The position numbers and the translations under genes were made by a program. From an uncultured Actinomycetes bacterium (GTDB lineage: Bacteria > Actinomycetota > Actinomycetes > S36-B12 > CAIYMF01), in the NCBI GenBank assembly GCA_903918645.1, contig CAIXFH010000005.1, positions 1-35,602 on the forward strand: DNA of 35,602 bases. The letters are read 5' to 3'. The notes beneath the pieces were generated by a model. The model did not search any database. It was not told the DNA's origin and was given only the letters and a program-made list of their open reading frames with translations. How positions within the stretch are numbered: position 1 is the stretch's first letter; each line of letters begins with the position of its first letter. Shown one piece after another: positions 15,655-23,368 of the stretch.

Positions 15655-16422
15655 ATGACCGCTGAACCCAAGGAGCGCGCGGGAATTCAAGTGCTCACTC
15701 GCAGTGCTGACATCCTGCGCAGCCTGCAAGGGCATCCAGGCGGACTGAGCCAGGCGGAAATCGGTGAACGGGTAGACCTGCCGAGATCCACCGTCAGTCG
15801 CCTTCTGCTCGCACTCGAAGATCTCGGCTATGTCGCCTCGCTCGGACCTCGCGGTCCGTATCGACTTGGCCCCGACATCATCGCGATGTCGCTGTCGGCT
15901 AGACGCAGCGTGCTTTCCGAACTTCGTCCGTTCCTTGAGTCCATGTCGCGTCAACTAAACGAGACTGTCGACCTTTCGATCCTCGACGGCGACCGCGCGG
16001 TGTTCCTCGATCAGGTCGTTGGCGACCATCGACTGCGGGCCGTCAGCGCGGTAGGCGATTCGTTCCCACTCCACGCCTGCGCAAATGGCAAGGCGATGCT
16101 CGCTGCCATGGACACCGCCGACCTAGACCGAATCCTCGGTGGCACTTTGGAGAAGTTCACCCCCAACACGATTACGGCAGTTCGTTCCTTGCGCCGCGAA
16201 CTCGCGGGAGTGCGGAGATCTGGTGTGGCTATCGATCGCGAGGAACACTCGGAAGGAATCTGCGCCATCGGTGCCCTACTTCCCACTGTCCACGGCGACA
16301 TCCTCGCTGTGAGTATCCCCACGCCAACAACACGTTTCAACGGAAACGAGGGCATCTTCACGCAGGCCCTAGTCGAGTGCGTCAAAGCTGTCACGGCATG
16401 GGCTGACGCGCTTCCGAGTTAG
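15655..16422 (+). CDS. IclR-family transcriptional regulator
   Basis: The 255-residue protein has an N-terminal winged helix-turn-helix (about 10-75, with LSQAEIGERVDLPRSTVSRLL as recognition region) and a C-terminal IclR effector domain. That domain contains the ACANGKAML segment and the REEHSEGICAIGA region, which is typical of ligand binding. IclR proteins such as PcaR, PobR and CatR homologues control aromatic catabolism, often binding a ring-cleavage intermediate. It lies 10 bases downstream of the DUF849 gene, in the same direction, and probably belongs to that operon. Candidate targets are the dyads at 92-140 and 11800-11835. Its effector is unknown. Confidence 0.9.
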   Translation: MTAEPKERAGIQVLTRSADILRSLQGHPGGLSQAEIGERVDLPRSTVSRLLLALEDLGYVASLGPRGPYRLGPDIIAMSLSARRSVLSELRPFLESMSRQLNETVDLSILDGDRAVFLDQVVGDHRLRAVSAVGDSFPLHACANGKAMLAAMDTADLDRILGGTLEKFTPNTITAVRSLRRELAGVRRSGVAIDREEHSEGICAIGALLPTVHGDILAVSIPTPTTRFNGNEGIFTQALVECVKAVTAWADALPS

Positions 16423-16563
16423 TCCTGCTGAACTCGTCCTGGCCAACTCACTCCTGAGTTCGAATCGAAGCACTACCTGCGAATGGATTGGACCAAGACG
16501 CCACGGCCACCTACTAAGGCAGGCAGGGTCCCTCATCCGCCAGACTCGGCTCGTTGCACCACC

Positions 16564-16589
16564 GGAAAGCGTTGCTACCGAACGCTTCC
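16564..16589. terminator. imperfect hairpin between convergent genes
   Basis: GGAAAGCGTT at 16564-16573 pairs with AACGCTTCC at 16581-16589 with one bulged base and a 7-base loop. It overlaps the stop codon of the leftward deacylase-like gene and faces the end of the rightward IclR gene. There is no T-tract on either side, so the terminator call is weak. The rest of 16423-16563 holds no gene that I can see. Confidence 0.25.
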
Positions 16590-18050
16590 GCGGATCGGGC
16601 GACCCGGGCGCACGTCCGTGTTGAGGACACCCTCACTGACCACGGGCACTCCTGCGACGAACACGTATGAGATTCCGGTCGAGGTAAGAGTGGGTTCGTC
16701 ATAGGTCGCACGATCGCTGACGGTGGCAGCGTCGAACACCACTAGATCTGCATCGGCCCCAACCTGGATGCGGCCCTTTCGGCGCATGTCCGGCGATATC
16801 TCGCGCAGGATCTCAGCTGGTATCAACGTGCATCGACGAATCGCCTCAGGCAGATCCACGAGTCCGAGTTCGCGCACGTACCAGCGCAAGATTCGGCTGA
16901 AGGTCCCGGCAGTACGCGGGTGAGTGAGCACGCCGGGCGGGATCGGCCAGGTGATCTCGGCAAGCCCCGCGGGCGCCACCAGAGGCATCGCATCAGAGGC
17001 GACCGCTGTGTCTGCGGCGACAAAGGCGCGAGTCAGATACCCCAGATCAACTGCGTCCCATTCCTTCAAGAAGTCAATGACGGCAAGGCCCCCAGGGTCT
17101 GCGGCCCGAAGTTCAGCCAACCGATCCATCGTGGCCACTCGTTCACCGGTGGGCAGGTAGCGGATATCGCCCGGCGTGAGCCCCTCGTTGACCAACTCCT
17201 CCGGTGCGAGGAAGCCAGCGCCGATCCCAGTGGAGCCAGCGCCGTAGGGATACGCCTCAGTTGTGATCCGAAGACCTTGAGCTTTGGCACGGCCCAGCAG
17301 CTCGTGCACTCGATCGATCATCCGAGTCGACGTCGAGTTGATGTGGCACAGATGCATGTGCGCTCCCGTGGTCAGCGCGGCCGTAACAGCTTCTGCTGCA
17401 CCGAAGAATCCACTGTCAGGCCTGGATAACTCACGCACATGAGTGAATGTGGGGGTGCCGGTATCTGCGGCCAGCGCCGCAATCTCTAGATACTCGTCCG
17501 CAGCTGACTCACGGCAATAGCCAAGCAAGATCCCGATGCCCAACGCACCGTCGTTGAGTTCAGAACCAAGCATTTCCAGCAATCGAGCCAGCTCAGTAGG
17601 ACGCAGTGCGCGGTGCCAATCCGGCTTGTCGAAATGAGCGTAGAAGGCATCATTTCCCATCGATACGTCGAGTCCGGCAGCTGACATACGAGCAACCGCC
17701 CAAGAGGCGGAAAACCCATAGTGCGTAGGGCTTCCGTCGAGTGCCATCTGCGCATAGTCACGAGCAACATCGATGTGACCCGCCTCGAGTTCGAGTGCAG
17801 TGGTCACGCCATCACAGACTTGAAGCCAACGAGATGGCAGGTCTTCACAGTGACTGTGCAGATCGATGAATCCTGGTGCGAGCACCAGCCCAGCAGCGTT
17901 GAGCTCGATGGCGCCGTGCAGATCGAGATCACCGCCGACCGCGACCACACTGATCGTGGAACCATCAACCGCGACATCACAGATTGCGTCGAGGGCTGTT
18001 TCAGGATCGATCGTCCGCGCTCCGCGGATGACTAGGTCGTGGTCACTCAT
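16575..18050 (-). CDS. amidohydrolase, N-acyl-D-amino acid deacylase family, possibly N-acyl-D-glutamate type
   Basis: The 491-residue protein is a D-aminoacylase-type amidohydrolase. It shows the Zn motif FIDLHSH (61-67), GVTTALELEAG (81-91), THVREL, HLCHINSTS, EAYPYGAG, and a C-terminal beta-sandwich strand with GADADLVVFD. Classical D-aminoacylases have a metal-binding Cys in a VGNCG motif after GVTT. Here that place reads LELEAG, a form I associate with N-acyl-D-glutamate deacylases; this is recollection, not a search. The start ATG is at 18048-18050 on the minus strand with GGAGG eight bases upstream; ATG 18065 lacks a site. It lies downstream of gmaS in the same direction but beyond a good terminator, so it may have its own promoter. 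The link to methylamine metabolism is unclear. Confidence 0.82.
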   Translation of the reverse strand: MSDHDLVIRGARTIDPETALDAICDVAVDGSTISVVAVGGDLDLHGAIELNAAGLVLAPGFIDLHSHCEDLPSRWLQVCDGVTTALELEAGHIDVARDYAQMALDGSPTHYGFSASWAVARMSAAGLDVSMGNDAFYAHFDKPDWHRALRPTELARLLEMLGSELNDGALGIGILLGYCRESAADEYLEIAALAADTGTPTFTHVRELSRPDSGFFGAAEAVTAALTTGAHMHLCHINSTSTRMIDRVHELLGRAKAQGLRITTEAYPYGAGSTGIGAGFLAPEELVNEGLTPGDIRYLPTGERVATMDRLAELRAADPGGLAVIDFLKEWDAVDLGYLTRAFVAADTAVASDAMPLVAPAGLAEITWPIPPGVLTHPRTAGTFSRILRWYVRELGLVDLPEAIRRCTLIPAEILREISPDMRRKGRIQVGADADLVVFDAATVSDRATYDEPTLTSTGISYVFVAGVPVVSEGVLNTDVRPGRPIRGSVR

Positions 18051-18075
18051 GGCGTCGGCCTCCATCGATACTTGC

Positions 18076-18095
18076 GTGAACCTAGTTGGGTTCAC
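18076..18095 (-). promoter_or_regulatory. perfect inverted repeat upstream of the deacylase-like gene
   Basis: GTGAACC at 18076-18082 and GGTTCAC at 18089-18095 are perfect complements with a 6-base spacer. The repeat lies 11 bases upstream of that gene's GGAGG ribosome site, between it and the gmaS terminator. Position and length fit an operator, for example of a GntR- or TetR-type protein, but no such gene is in the window. Confidence 0.35.
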
Positions 18096-18108
18096 GGGCC
18101 GAAAACGA

Positions 18109-18154
18109 AGCCAGCCGCAGCACTGCGTTACGAACAGCAGTGCCGCGGCTGGCT
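18109..18154 (-). terminator. intrinsic terminator of gmaS
   Basis: AGCCAGCCGC (18109-18118) pairs with 18145-18154, and GCACTGC (18120-18126) with GCAGTGC (18137-18143). That makes 17 pairs with a single internal mismatch and a 10-base loop. Read leftward, the strand continues into TTCGTTTTC, a usable T-rich tail. It sits 38 bases past the gmaS stop codon, so it ends the leftward gmaS transcript. Confidence 0.7.
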
Positions 18155-18191
18155 AAGTGCAAACTGTCTCAAGTGTCAGTGCACCAAGGGA

Positions 18192-19550
18192 TTAGAACAA
18201 CGTGAGATAGCGGTTGATCTCCCAGTCGCTGACCATCGAGTGATAAGCACGGAACTCGTCCTGCTTGGTCTTGATGTAGTAGTCGACGTAGTCGCCACCA
18301 TCGCGGCCTGGTCCGAGAGCTGCACGCAGCACATCGTCCTTGGCCAGTTCCTCGGTGGCGTGCATCAACGTGCCAGGCATGGACTTGATCCCGCGCTCGT
18401 CCAACTCAGCCTGCGACAACGTGTAGAGGTTGTCGGTGTTCGGCGCACCTGGCTCGAGCTTGCGGTCGATACCGTCGAGGCCAGATGCCAACACTGCAAC
18501 GAGAGCCAGGTACGGGTTTGCCGCACCGTCCGTGGCGCGGTGCTCGACCCTGTTGCCCTCAGGGATGCGCAGCATCTGCGTACGGTTATTGCCGCCGTAG
18601 GAGACATAGGCAGGCGCCCAGGTCGATCCGGAGTTCGGTGCGCCAACGCCCATCCGCTTGTAGGAGTTCACAATCGGGCAGGTGACCGCAACCGCAGCAC
18701 GAGCGTGCTCAAGGATTCCAGCGATGTAGTTGTAGGCCATCGGCGAAAGGCCAAGACCGTTGGGGTCTTCACCCTCAGCGACGAACAGTGGCTTGTCGCC
18801 CTCCCACAACGATGTGTGGATGTGCAGGCCGTTGCCGGTGAGGTTCGAGAACGGCTTGGGCATGAAGGTGGCGAGCTTTCCTTCGCGCTGCGCAAGCACA
18901 TGCACCATGTAGCGGAAGAAGATCAGGCGGTCGGCCGACGTAAGAGCATCGGCGTACTGCCAGTTCTGCTCGAACTGACCGTTGGCGTCCTCGTGGTCAT
19001 TGGCGTAGTTGTTCCAGCCGAGCTGGTTCATGTAGCGAGATGTGGTCTGCAGGAATGACAATGAACGGCTCAGGGCCTTCACGTCGTAGCAGGGCGAAGC
19101 CGCGGAGTCGAGGGAATCGGCGATCGCGATGCCGCCATCATCGGTGCGACGCAGCAACGAGTACTCGGCCTCGAAGCCAGCCATCAAGGTGATGCCACGC
19201 TCTGCCAACTTGGCGAGCTGACGCTTGAGGATGATGCGCGGCGAGAAGTTCCAGGGCTCGCCGTCGACGTAGATGTCACACATGAGGACGGCAAGGCCAG
19301 TCTCCCAAGGGACAACGGTGTATGAGTCGGGATCCGGGACCGCAGAAAGGTCGGGATCGGAGGGGTCCTGGCCCATCGGGCCTGCGGCGAATCCGGCGAA
19401 GCCGGCCCCACCATCCATGAGCATGTCGAAGCTCGACATGGGTACGAGCTTGGCGCACGGCTTTCCGTGCATGTCGACGAACATGGCAAAGAAGAACTCA
19501 ATGCCGTCGGCTTGCGCACGGGCGCGTAGTTCCTCGCGACTGTCTGACAC
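18192..19550 (-). CDS. gmaS: gamma-glutamylmethylamide synthetase (glutamine synthetase-like)
   Basis: This 452-residue protein has the glutamine synthetase fold and is of the GmaS/type III-like branch. It shows GFEAEYSLL and DHEDANGQFEQNW with metal/glutamate-binding Glu residues, NGLHIHTSLW with the HxH pair, and YGGNNRTQMLRIP followed by NRVEHRATDGAANPYL. It would join methylamine to glutamate with ATP, giving gamma-glutamylmethylamide, the first step of the N-methylglutamate pathway. The divergent mgsABC and mgdABCD genes make this assignment much more likely than ordinary glutamine synthetase. The GTG start at 19550 (minus) is chosen because GGGAG lies 5 bases upstream; the frame is open to 19601 but without a ribosome site. 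A palindromic divergent promoter drives it and a clear terminator follows. Confidence 0.87.
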   Translation of the reverse strand: MSDSREELRARAQADGIEFFFAMFVDMHGKPCAKLVPMSSFDMLMDGGAGFAGFAAGPMGQDPSDPDLSAVPDPDSYTVVPWETGLAVLMCDIYVDGEPWNFSPRIILKRQLAKLAERGITLMAGFEAEYSLLRRTDDGGIAIADSLDSAASPCYDVKALSRSLSFLQTTSRYMNQLGWNNYANDHEDANGQFEQNWQYADALTSADRLIFFRYMVHVLAQREGKLATFMPKPFSNLTGNGLHIHTSLWEGDKPLFVAEGEDPNGLGLSPMAYNYIAGILEHARAAVAVTCPIVNSYKRMGVGAPNSGSTWAPAYVSYGGNNRTQMLRIPEGNRVEHRATDGAANPYLALVAVLASGLDGIDRKLEPGAPNTDNLYTLSQAELDERGIKSMPGTLMHATEELAKDDVLRAALGPGRDGGDYVDYYIKTKQDEFRAYHSMVSDWEINRYLTLF

Positions 19551-19654
19551 GACAACTCCCTTGTGTTGACGACAGCCGAAACTGTGATTCGGGCTGTCCA
19601 CCCCTGGGCAACAGGTGGTGACTGTACGAAACCGTATGCGAGCCAGGAAATCAA

Positions 19655-19696
19655 GGGTTGATTATGGCTATGCCATGGCATACTGTGACTCAACCC
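19655..19696. promoter_or_regulatory. overlapping mirror-image promoters and palindromic operator between gmaS and mgsA
   Basis: A perfect 14-base palindrome TATGCCATGGCATA lies at 19669-19682. It is framed by GGGTTGA (19655-19661) and TCAACCC (19690-19696), and all are centred on the same point. Rightward, TTGATT (19658-19663), 17 bases, then TACTGT (19681-19686) is a promoter for mgsA. Leftward, TTGAGT (19693-19688), 17 bases, then TAGCCA (19670-19665) is a promoter for gmaS. Each promoter's -10 thus lies next to the other's -35, and a protein bound at the palindrome would block both. The XRE-cupin regulator at 22739 is the likely binder (inference). Confidence 0.65.
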
Positions 19697-19770
19697 AACG
19701 ACATCGCCGGCCTAAACCATGTCAGCAGCGATGATCCTTTAGCACTACCGATCTGACGGGAGTACCGCAC

Positions 19771-20670
19771 ATGTGTGGAATCGTCGGTCTGCTGGTTCGT
19801 GATCCGGCTCTGGAAGCCGATCTCGGCCGGCATTTCACCGCGATGCTGGAGGAGATGACAGCCCGCGGGCCAGATTCCGCCGGTATGGCCATCTATGACC
19901 GCGGGGTCCCGCAGGGGTCGCAACGCTGGTCGCTTCGCGGCGATGGTGCGAGCACCAACTGGAAGGCCGTGCAGTCCGCGATCGACGCAGCGGGTGGCAC
20001 TTCGTCGGAGATCGAGATCCTCGACAACATCGCCTTCCTGGTCACCTCGGCAAACCACGCCGCAGTACACGAGGGCCTCAAGCACGCCGCTGACGAGAAG
20101 ATCACCGTTGTCGGAGTCGGCCAGGCAATGAAGCTGATCAAGGATGTCGGGCTACCCCGTGAGATCTGCGATCACTACAACGTTCCCGCGATGACCGGCT
20201 ACATGGCGCTTGGTCACACTCGCATGGCCACGGAATCTGCTGTCACCACCGACGGCGCGCACCCGTTCAGCCCGAGCAACGACCTCGCCCTTGTGCACAA
20301 CGGGTCCTTCTCCAACCACGCAAGCATCCGCAGACAGCTGCTCGATGCTGGGGTCCGGTGCATCACCGATAACGACACCGAGGTTGCCGCTCAGTTCATC
20401 GGCTACCGGATGGCTCAAGGTGACGACCTCGAAGAGGCCATGCGCCATGTGCTCAAGGAATTCGATGGGTTCTTCACCCTGGTTGTCACCGCCGAGCGCT
20501 CGTTCTCGGTTGTACGTGACGCCTTCGCGTGTAAGCCCATGGTGATCGCCGAGACCGACGCCTACGTCGCAGTCGCCAGCGAGTACCACGCACTTGCCAG
20601 CCTGCCCGGTATCGACAACGCCCGTGTGTTCGAACCACATCCAGAGGAGATCCACACATGGACGGTGTGA
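19771..20670 (+). CDS. mgsA: N-methylglutamate synthase subunit A, class II glutamine amidotransferase domain
   Basis: The 299-residue protein begins MCGIVGLLV, so the Ntn nucleophile Cys2 is in place. GHTRMATESAV and HPFSPSNDLALVHNGS, typical of class II glutamine amidotransferases (GlxB/MgsA-like), follow. In N-methylglutamate synthase this subunit would release methylamine from gamma-glutamylmethylamide, in place of ammonia from glutamine. The ATG at 19771 is preceded by GGGAG at 19758-19762. The glutamate-synthase-like GXGXG and FMN subunits follow at once as separate genes; in ordinary glutamate synthase these domains are fused. Together with divergent gmaS this fixes the pathway. GlxBCD-type function in general glutamine metabolism is the alternative. 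Confidence 0.86.
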   Translation: MCGIVGLLVRDPALEADLGRHFTAMLEEMTARGPDSAGMAIYDRGVPQGSQRWSLRGDGASTNWKAVQSAIDAAGGTSSEIEILDNIAFLVTSANHAAVHEGLKHAADEKITVVGVGQAMKLIKDVGLPREICDHYNVPAMTGYMALGHTRMATESAVTTDGAHPFSPSNDLALVHNGSFSNHASIRRQLLDAGVRCITDNDTEVAAQFIGYRMAQGDDLEEAMRHVLKEFDGFFTLVVTAERSFSVVRDAFACKPMVIAETDAYVAVASEYHALASLPGIDNARVFEPHPEEIHTWTV

Positions 20671-20674
20671 CCCG

Positions 20675-21373
20675 ATGAGCGTGCAGACCGATGCACCCAC
20701 GACCCTGGACGTTCGCGCCCTGGGCGTCACTGCAGTTAACCGCGCGCTAAGGGCACTGCCCGACGGTGCCCAAGCAACATTGGTCGAGGTCCGAGGAGCA
20801 CATAACCTCGCTGTCGGTCTTACCAACAAGATCAACATCACGATCAACGGCAACACTGGCTACTACGTGGCCGGTCTTTGCGATGGTCCCGACGTCACCA
20901 TCAATGGCAGCGTCGGCTGGGGTGTCGGCGAAAACTTGATGAGCGGTGTCGTACGAGTTCGCGGTAACGCGAGCGAGTCAACCGCCGCCACAGCACACGG
21001 TGGTCTGGTCATCGTTGAAGGTGACGCATCATCACGCGCCGCGATCTCGCTTAAGGGCGGAAACCTAGCGGTAGCAGGCAATGTGGGCCACATGAGTGCG
21101 TTCATGGCGCAAGCCGGAACCGTCCTCGTCGGTGGGGACGCCGGGGATTCACTCGGTGACTCGCTCTACGAAGCAGTGGTCTATGTCGGCGGCAAGATCC
21201 GCTCGCTCGGTGCCGACGCTCGCGTCGAAGAACTCACCGAGGCCGACATCGCCAAGATCCGTGAGATGTGCGCAGCCGCCGGCTTCGACCACATCAACCC
21301 CGAGAACGTCACCAAAGTTGCCTCGGCCAAGCAGTTGTATAACTTCGACGCTCTGAAGAATCAGAGGTACTGA
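20675..21373 (+). CDS. mgsB: N-methylglutamate synthase subunit B, GXGXG (GltB C-terminal-like) domain
   Basis: The 232-residue protein consists largely of the right-handed beta-helix seen at the C-terminus of glutamate synthase. Regularly spaced glycine-rich turns are visible: INGNTGYYVAG, VTINGSVGWGVGE, VVRVRGNAS, LVIVEGDAS and VLVGGDAGDS. It is structural and holds the amidotransferase and FMN subunits together for methylamine channelling. The ATG at 20675 is 4 bases after the mgsA stop; the frame runs upstream into mgsA but without need. Its stop shares one base with the next ATG (TGATG). Confidence 0.85.
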   Translation: MSVQTDAPTTLDVRALGVTAVNRALRALPDGAQATLVEVRGAHNLAVGLTNKINITINGNTGYYVAGLCDGPDVTINGSVGWGVGENLMSGVVRVRGNASESTAATAHGGLVIVEGDASSRAAISLKGGNLAVAGNVGHMSAFMAQAGTVLVGGDAGDSLGDSLYEAVVYVGGKIRSLGADARVEELTEADIAKIREMCAAAGFDHINPENVTKVASAKQLYNFDALKNQRY

Positions 21374-22728
21374 TGACCGACCACGACGACATCACTCCCG
21401 CGTTGCGCGAAAGTGCCACGTACCCGACGGAGATGATTTCGCACATCCAGTCCATGTCACGTAGCGGTCGGTATGAGATCCGTGGGTGGGGTGCCAAGCG
21501 CCAAGTACCGAGTTTTGACGATCTGTCGTTCATCACCGCGTCGCTCTCGCGCTACCCGCTCGAGGGGTACCGCGAGCGTTGCGAGACCAAGACTGTGCTC
21601 GGCAGCCGATTCGCGTCTAAGCCACTCGAACTCGACATCCCGATCACGATCGCTGGAATGAGCTTCGGCTCGCTGTCAGCCGCAGCCAAGGACTCACTTG
21701 GTCGAGCTGCCACTGCGGTGGGTACCTCTACCACCACCGGCGACGGCGGCATGACCGAGGAAGAGCGTCGCGCCTCAAAGCACCTCGTCTACCAGTGCCT
21801 GCCTTCGCGTTACGGGTTCAACCCCGAGCACCTGCGAATGGCCGATGCCATCGAGGTCGTTGTCGGACAGGGCGCGAAGCCGGGCGGCGGCGGCATGCTG
21901 CTCGGCCAGAAGGTCAGTGAGCGCGTCGCAAAGATGCGCACCCTGCCCGCCGGCGTCGACCAGCGCTCAGCTTCGCGTCACCCTGACTGGACCGGCCCCG
22001 ACGACCTCACCATCAAGATCGGCGAGCTTCGCGAAGCCACCAACTGGGAGAAGCCGATCTATGTGAAGTTCGGCGCAACCCGCGTGTTCAACGACGTCAA
22101 ACTGGCGATCGCAGCCGGCGCCGACGTCGTCGTGGTCGACGGCATGCAAGGCGGCACCGGCGCGACTCAGGATGTCTTCATCGAGCACACCGGCATCCCC
22201 ACGCTACCCGCGGTACGCCTTGCAGCAGAGGCAATCCGCGAGGTTGGCATGACCGGCAAGGTGCAGCTCATCGTCTCCGGCGGTATCCGCACCGGCGCTG
22301 ATATCGCTAAGGCACTGGCCCTCGGGGCCGACGCCGTCTCGCTTGGTGTCGCGTCACTCATCGCACTCGGGTGCAACTCGCCCTACTACGAAAGCGATGG
22401 CGAGCAAATCGACGTCACCGCCGACTACGCCGCCCTAGGCACAGCCCCCGGCTACTGCCACGAGTGCCAGACCGGTGCTTGCCCAGTAGGTGTCACCACG
22501 CAGAACCCCGAGTTGTCTAAGCGCCTTGATCCCGAGCTTGGGGCCCGACGCATGACCAACTACCTCAAGGCACTCACGATGGAGCTCACCACGCTCGCTC
22601 GCGCCTGCGGTAAGAACGACGTGCACCACCTCGAGCCTGAGGACCTCGTCGCTCTGACCATCGAAGCCTCGGCCATGGCCAAGGTTCCGCTGGCTGGCAC
22701 GTCGTGGATCCCCGGCCAGAGCTTCTAA
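21373..22728 (+). CDS. mgsC: N-methylglutamate synthase subunit C, FMN/Fe-S glutamate synthase-like catalytic subunit
   Basis: This 451-residue protein corresponds to the FMN-binding TIM barrel of glutamate synthase. ITIAGMSFGSLSAAAK near the start of the barrel, VVVDGMQGGTGATQ, LIVSGGIRTGADIAKAL and a cysteine cluster CHECQTGACPVG (Cys362, Cys365, Cys370) are visible. The last would bind the Fe-S cluster. It condenses the released methylamine with 2-oxoglutarate and reduces the product to N-methylglutamate. It is one-base coupled to mgsB. The regulator gene starts 10 bases after its stop with a poor ribosome site, so the regulator is probably made at a low level. Confidence 0.86.
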   Translation: MTDHDDITPALRESATYPTEMISHIQSMSRSGRYEIRGWGAKRQVPSFDDLSFITASLSRYPLEGYRERCETKTVLGSRFASKPLELDIPITIAGMSFGSLSAAAKDSLGRAATAVGTSTTTGDGGMTEEERRASKHLVYQCLPSRYGFNPEHLRMADAIEVVVGQGAKPGGGGMLLGQKVSERVAKMRTLPAGVDQRSASRHPDWTGPDDLTIKIGELREATNWEKPIYVKFGATRVFNDVKLAIAAGADVVVVDGMQGGTGATQDVFIEHTGIPTLPAVRLAAEAIREVGMTGKVQLIVSGGIRTGADIAKALALGADAVSLGVASLIALGCNSPYYESDGEQIDVTADYAALGTAPGYCHECQTGACPVGVTTQNPELSKRLDPELGARRMTNYLKALTMELTTLARACGKNDVHHLEPEDLVALTIEASAMAKVPLAGTSWIPGQSF

Positions 22729-22738
22729 CCACTACACC

Positions 22739-23368
22739 ATGACCGTGAGCGTTCACGCAGCAGAGCCGCCACTCCCACCCGACCGTCCATCACTTGAAGA
22801 TGCGGTCGAGAGGGTACTCGCGACTCAGTTGCGTGAACTCCGCACACGGCGCGGTTGGTCGCTCGCCCGTCTCGCAGATGAGACCGGGATGAGCAAGGGA
22901 ATGCTCTCCAAGATCGAAAATGGCCAGACCACACCGAGTTTGAGCACTTTGGTGCGGCTTGCCACAGCACTAGATGCACCGATCACCGCGTTCTTCCGCG
23001 GACTTGAAGAAGAGACCGACGTCCTGCTCGTCAAGGCAGGTCGGGGCCTAGAACTAAGCCCTCGTAGTGCGGCCGGACACCGGTACCAACTCCTAGGCGC
23101 AACTCGTGGTCCAAATCACATCATGGAACCGATGCTCGTGACTCTCATGGAACGCACAGAGGTTTTCCCCCTTTATCAACATGCGGGAACTGAGTTTTTG
23201 TTCATGATTAGCGGTGAGATGCAATACGGAGTCGGTGGGTCCACCTATCTCCTTGAGCCAGGCGACTCACTTCAGTTCGACGGTGAAGCACCACACGGTC
23301 CACGCACCTTGATCACAATGCCCGTTCAGTTCCTATCAGTGAAGGCATATGGCCATGGCACTCGGTAA
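22739..23368 (+). CDS. XRE-family regulator with C-terminal cupin domain
   Basis: The 209-residue protein has an N-terminal helix-turn-helix (about 35-90; LARLADETGMSKGMLSKIE is the recognition core) and a cupin at about 125-200 (HAGTEFLFMISGEMQYGVGG, then LEPGDSLQFDGEAPHGP). Such regulators typically sense a small nitrogen compound. Lying between mgsC and mgdA in the same operon, it is the natural candidate to bind the palindrome at 19669-19682 and control gmaS and the mgs/mgd operon. It has no strong ribosome site, which fits a low-level repressor. Its 3' end overlaps mgdA by 20 bases, so mgdA translation may depend on it. Confidence 0.87.
   Translation: MTVSVHAAEPPLPPDRPSLEDAVERVLATQLRELRTRRGWSLARLADETGMSKGMLSKIENGQTTPSLSTLVRLATALDAPITAFFRGLEEETDVLLVKAGRGLELSPRSAAGHRYQLLGATRGPNHIMEPMLVTLMERTEVFPLYQHAGTEFLFMISGEMQYGVGGSTYLLEPGDSLQFDGEAPHGPRTLITMPVQFLSVKAYGHGTR

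Noticed and set aside
18039-19058. Long open frame on the plus strand opposite gmaS and the start of the deacylase-like gene
   Set aside because: It lies antisense to well-conserved genes, spans a terminator, and its translation has no recognisable motifs; it is a by-product of GC-rich codon use.
18192-19550. Ordinary glutamine synthetase for ammonia assimilation
   Set aside because: Divergent pairing with separate mgsABC genes and mgdABCD makes gamma-glutamylmethylamide synthetase the better call.
20594-20674. Upstream extension of mgsB into mgsA
   Set aside because: No ribosome site; the normal start ATG 20675 lies just after the mgsA stop.
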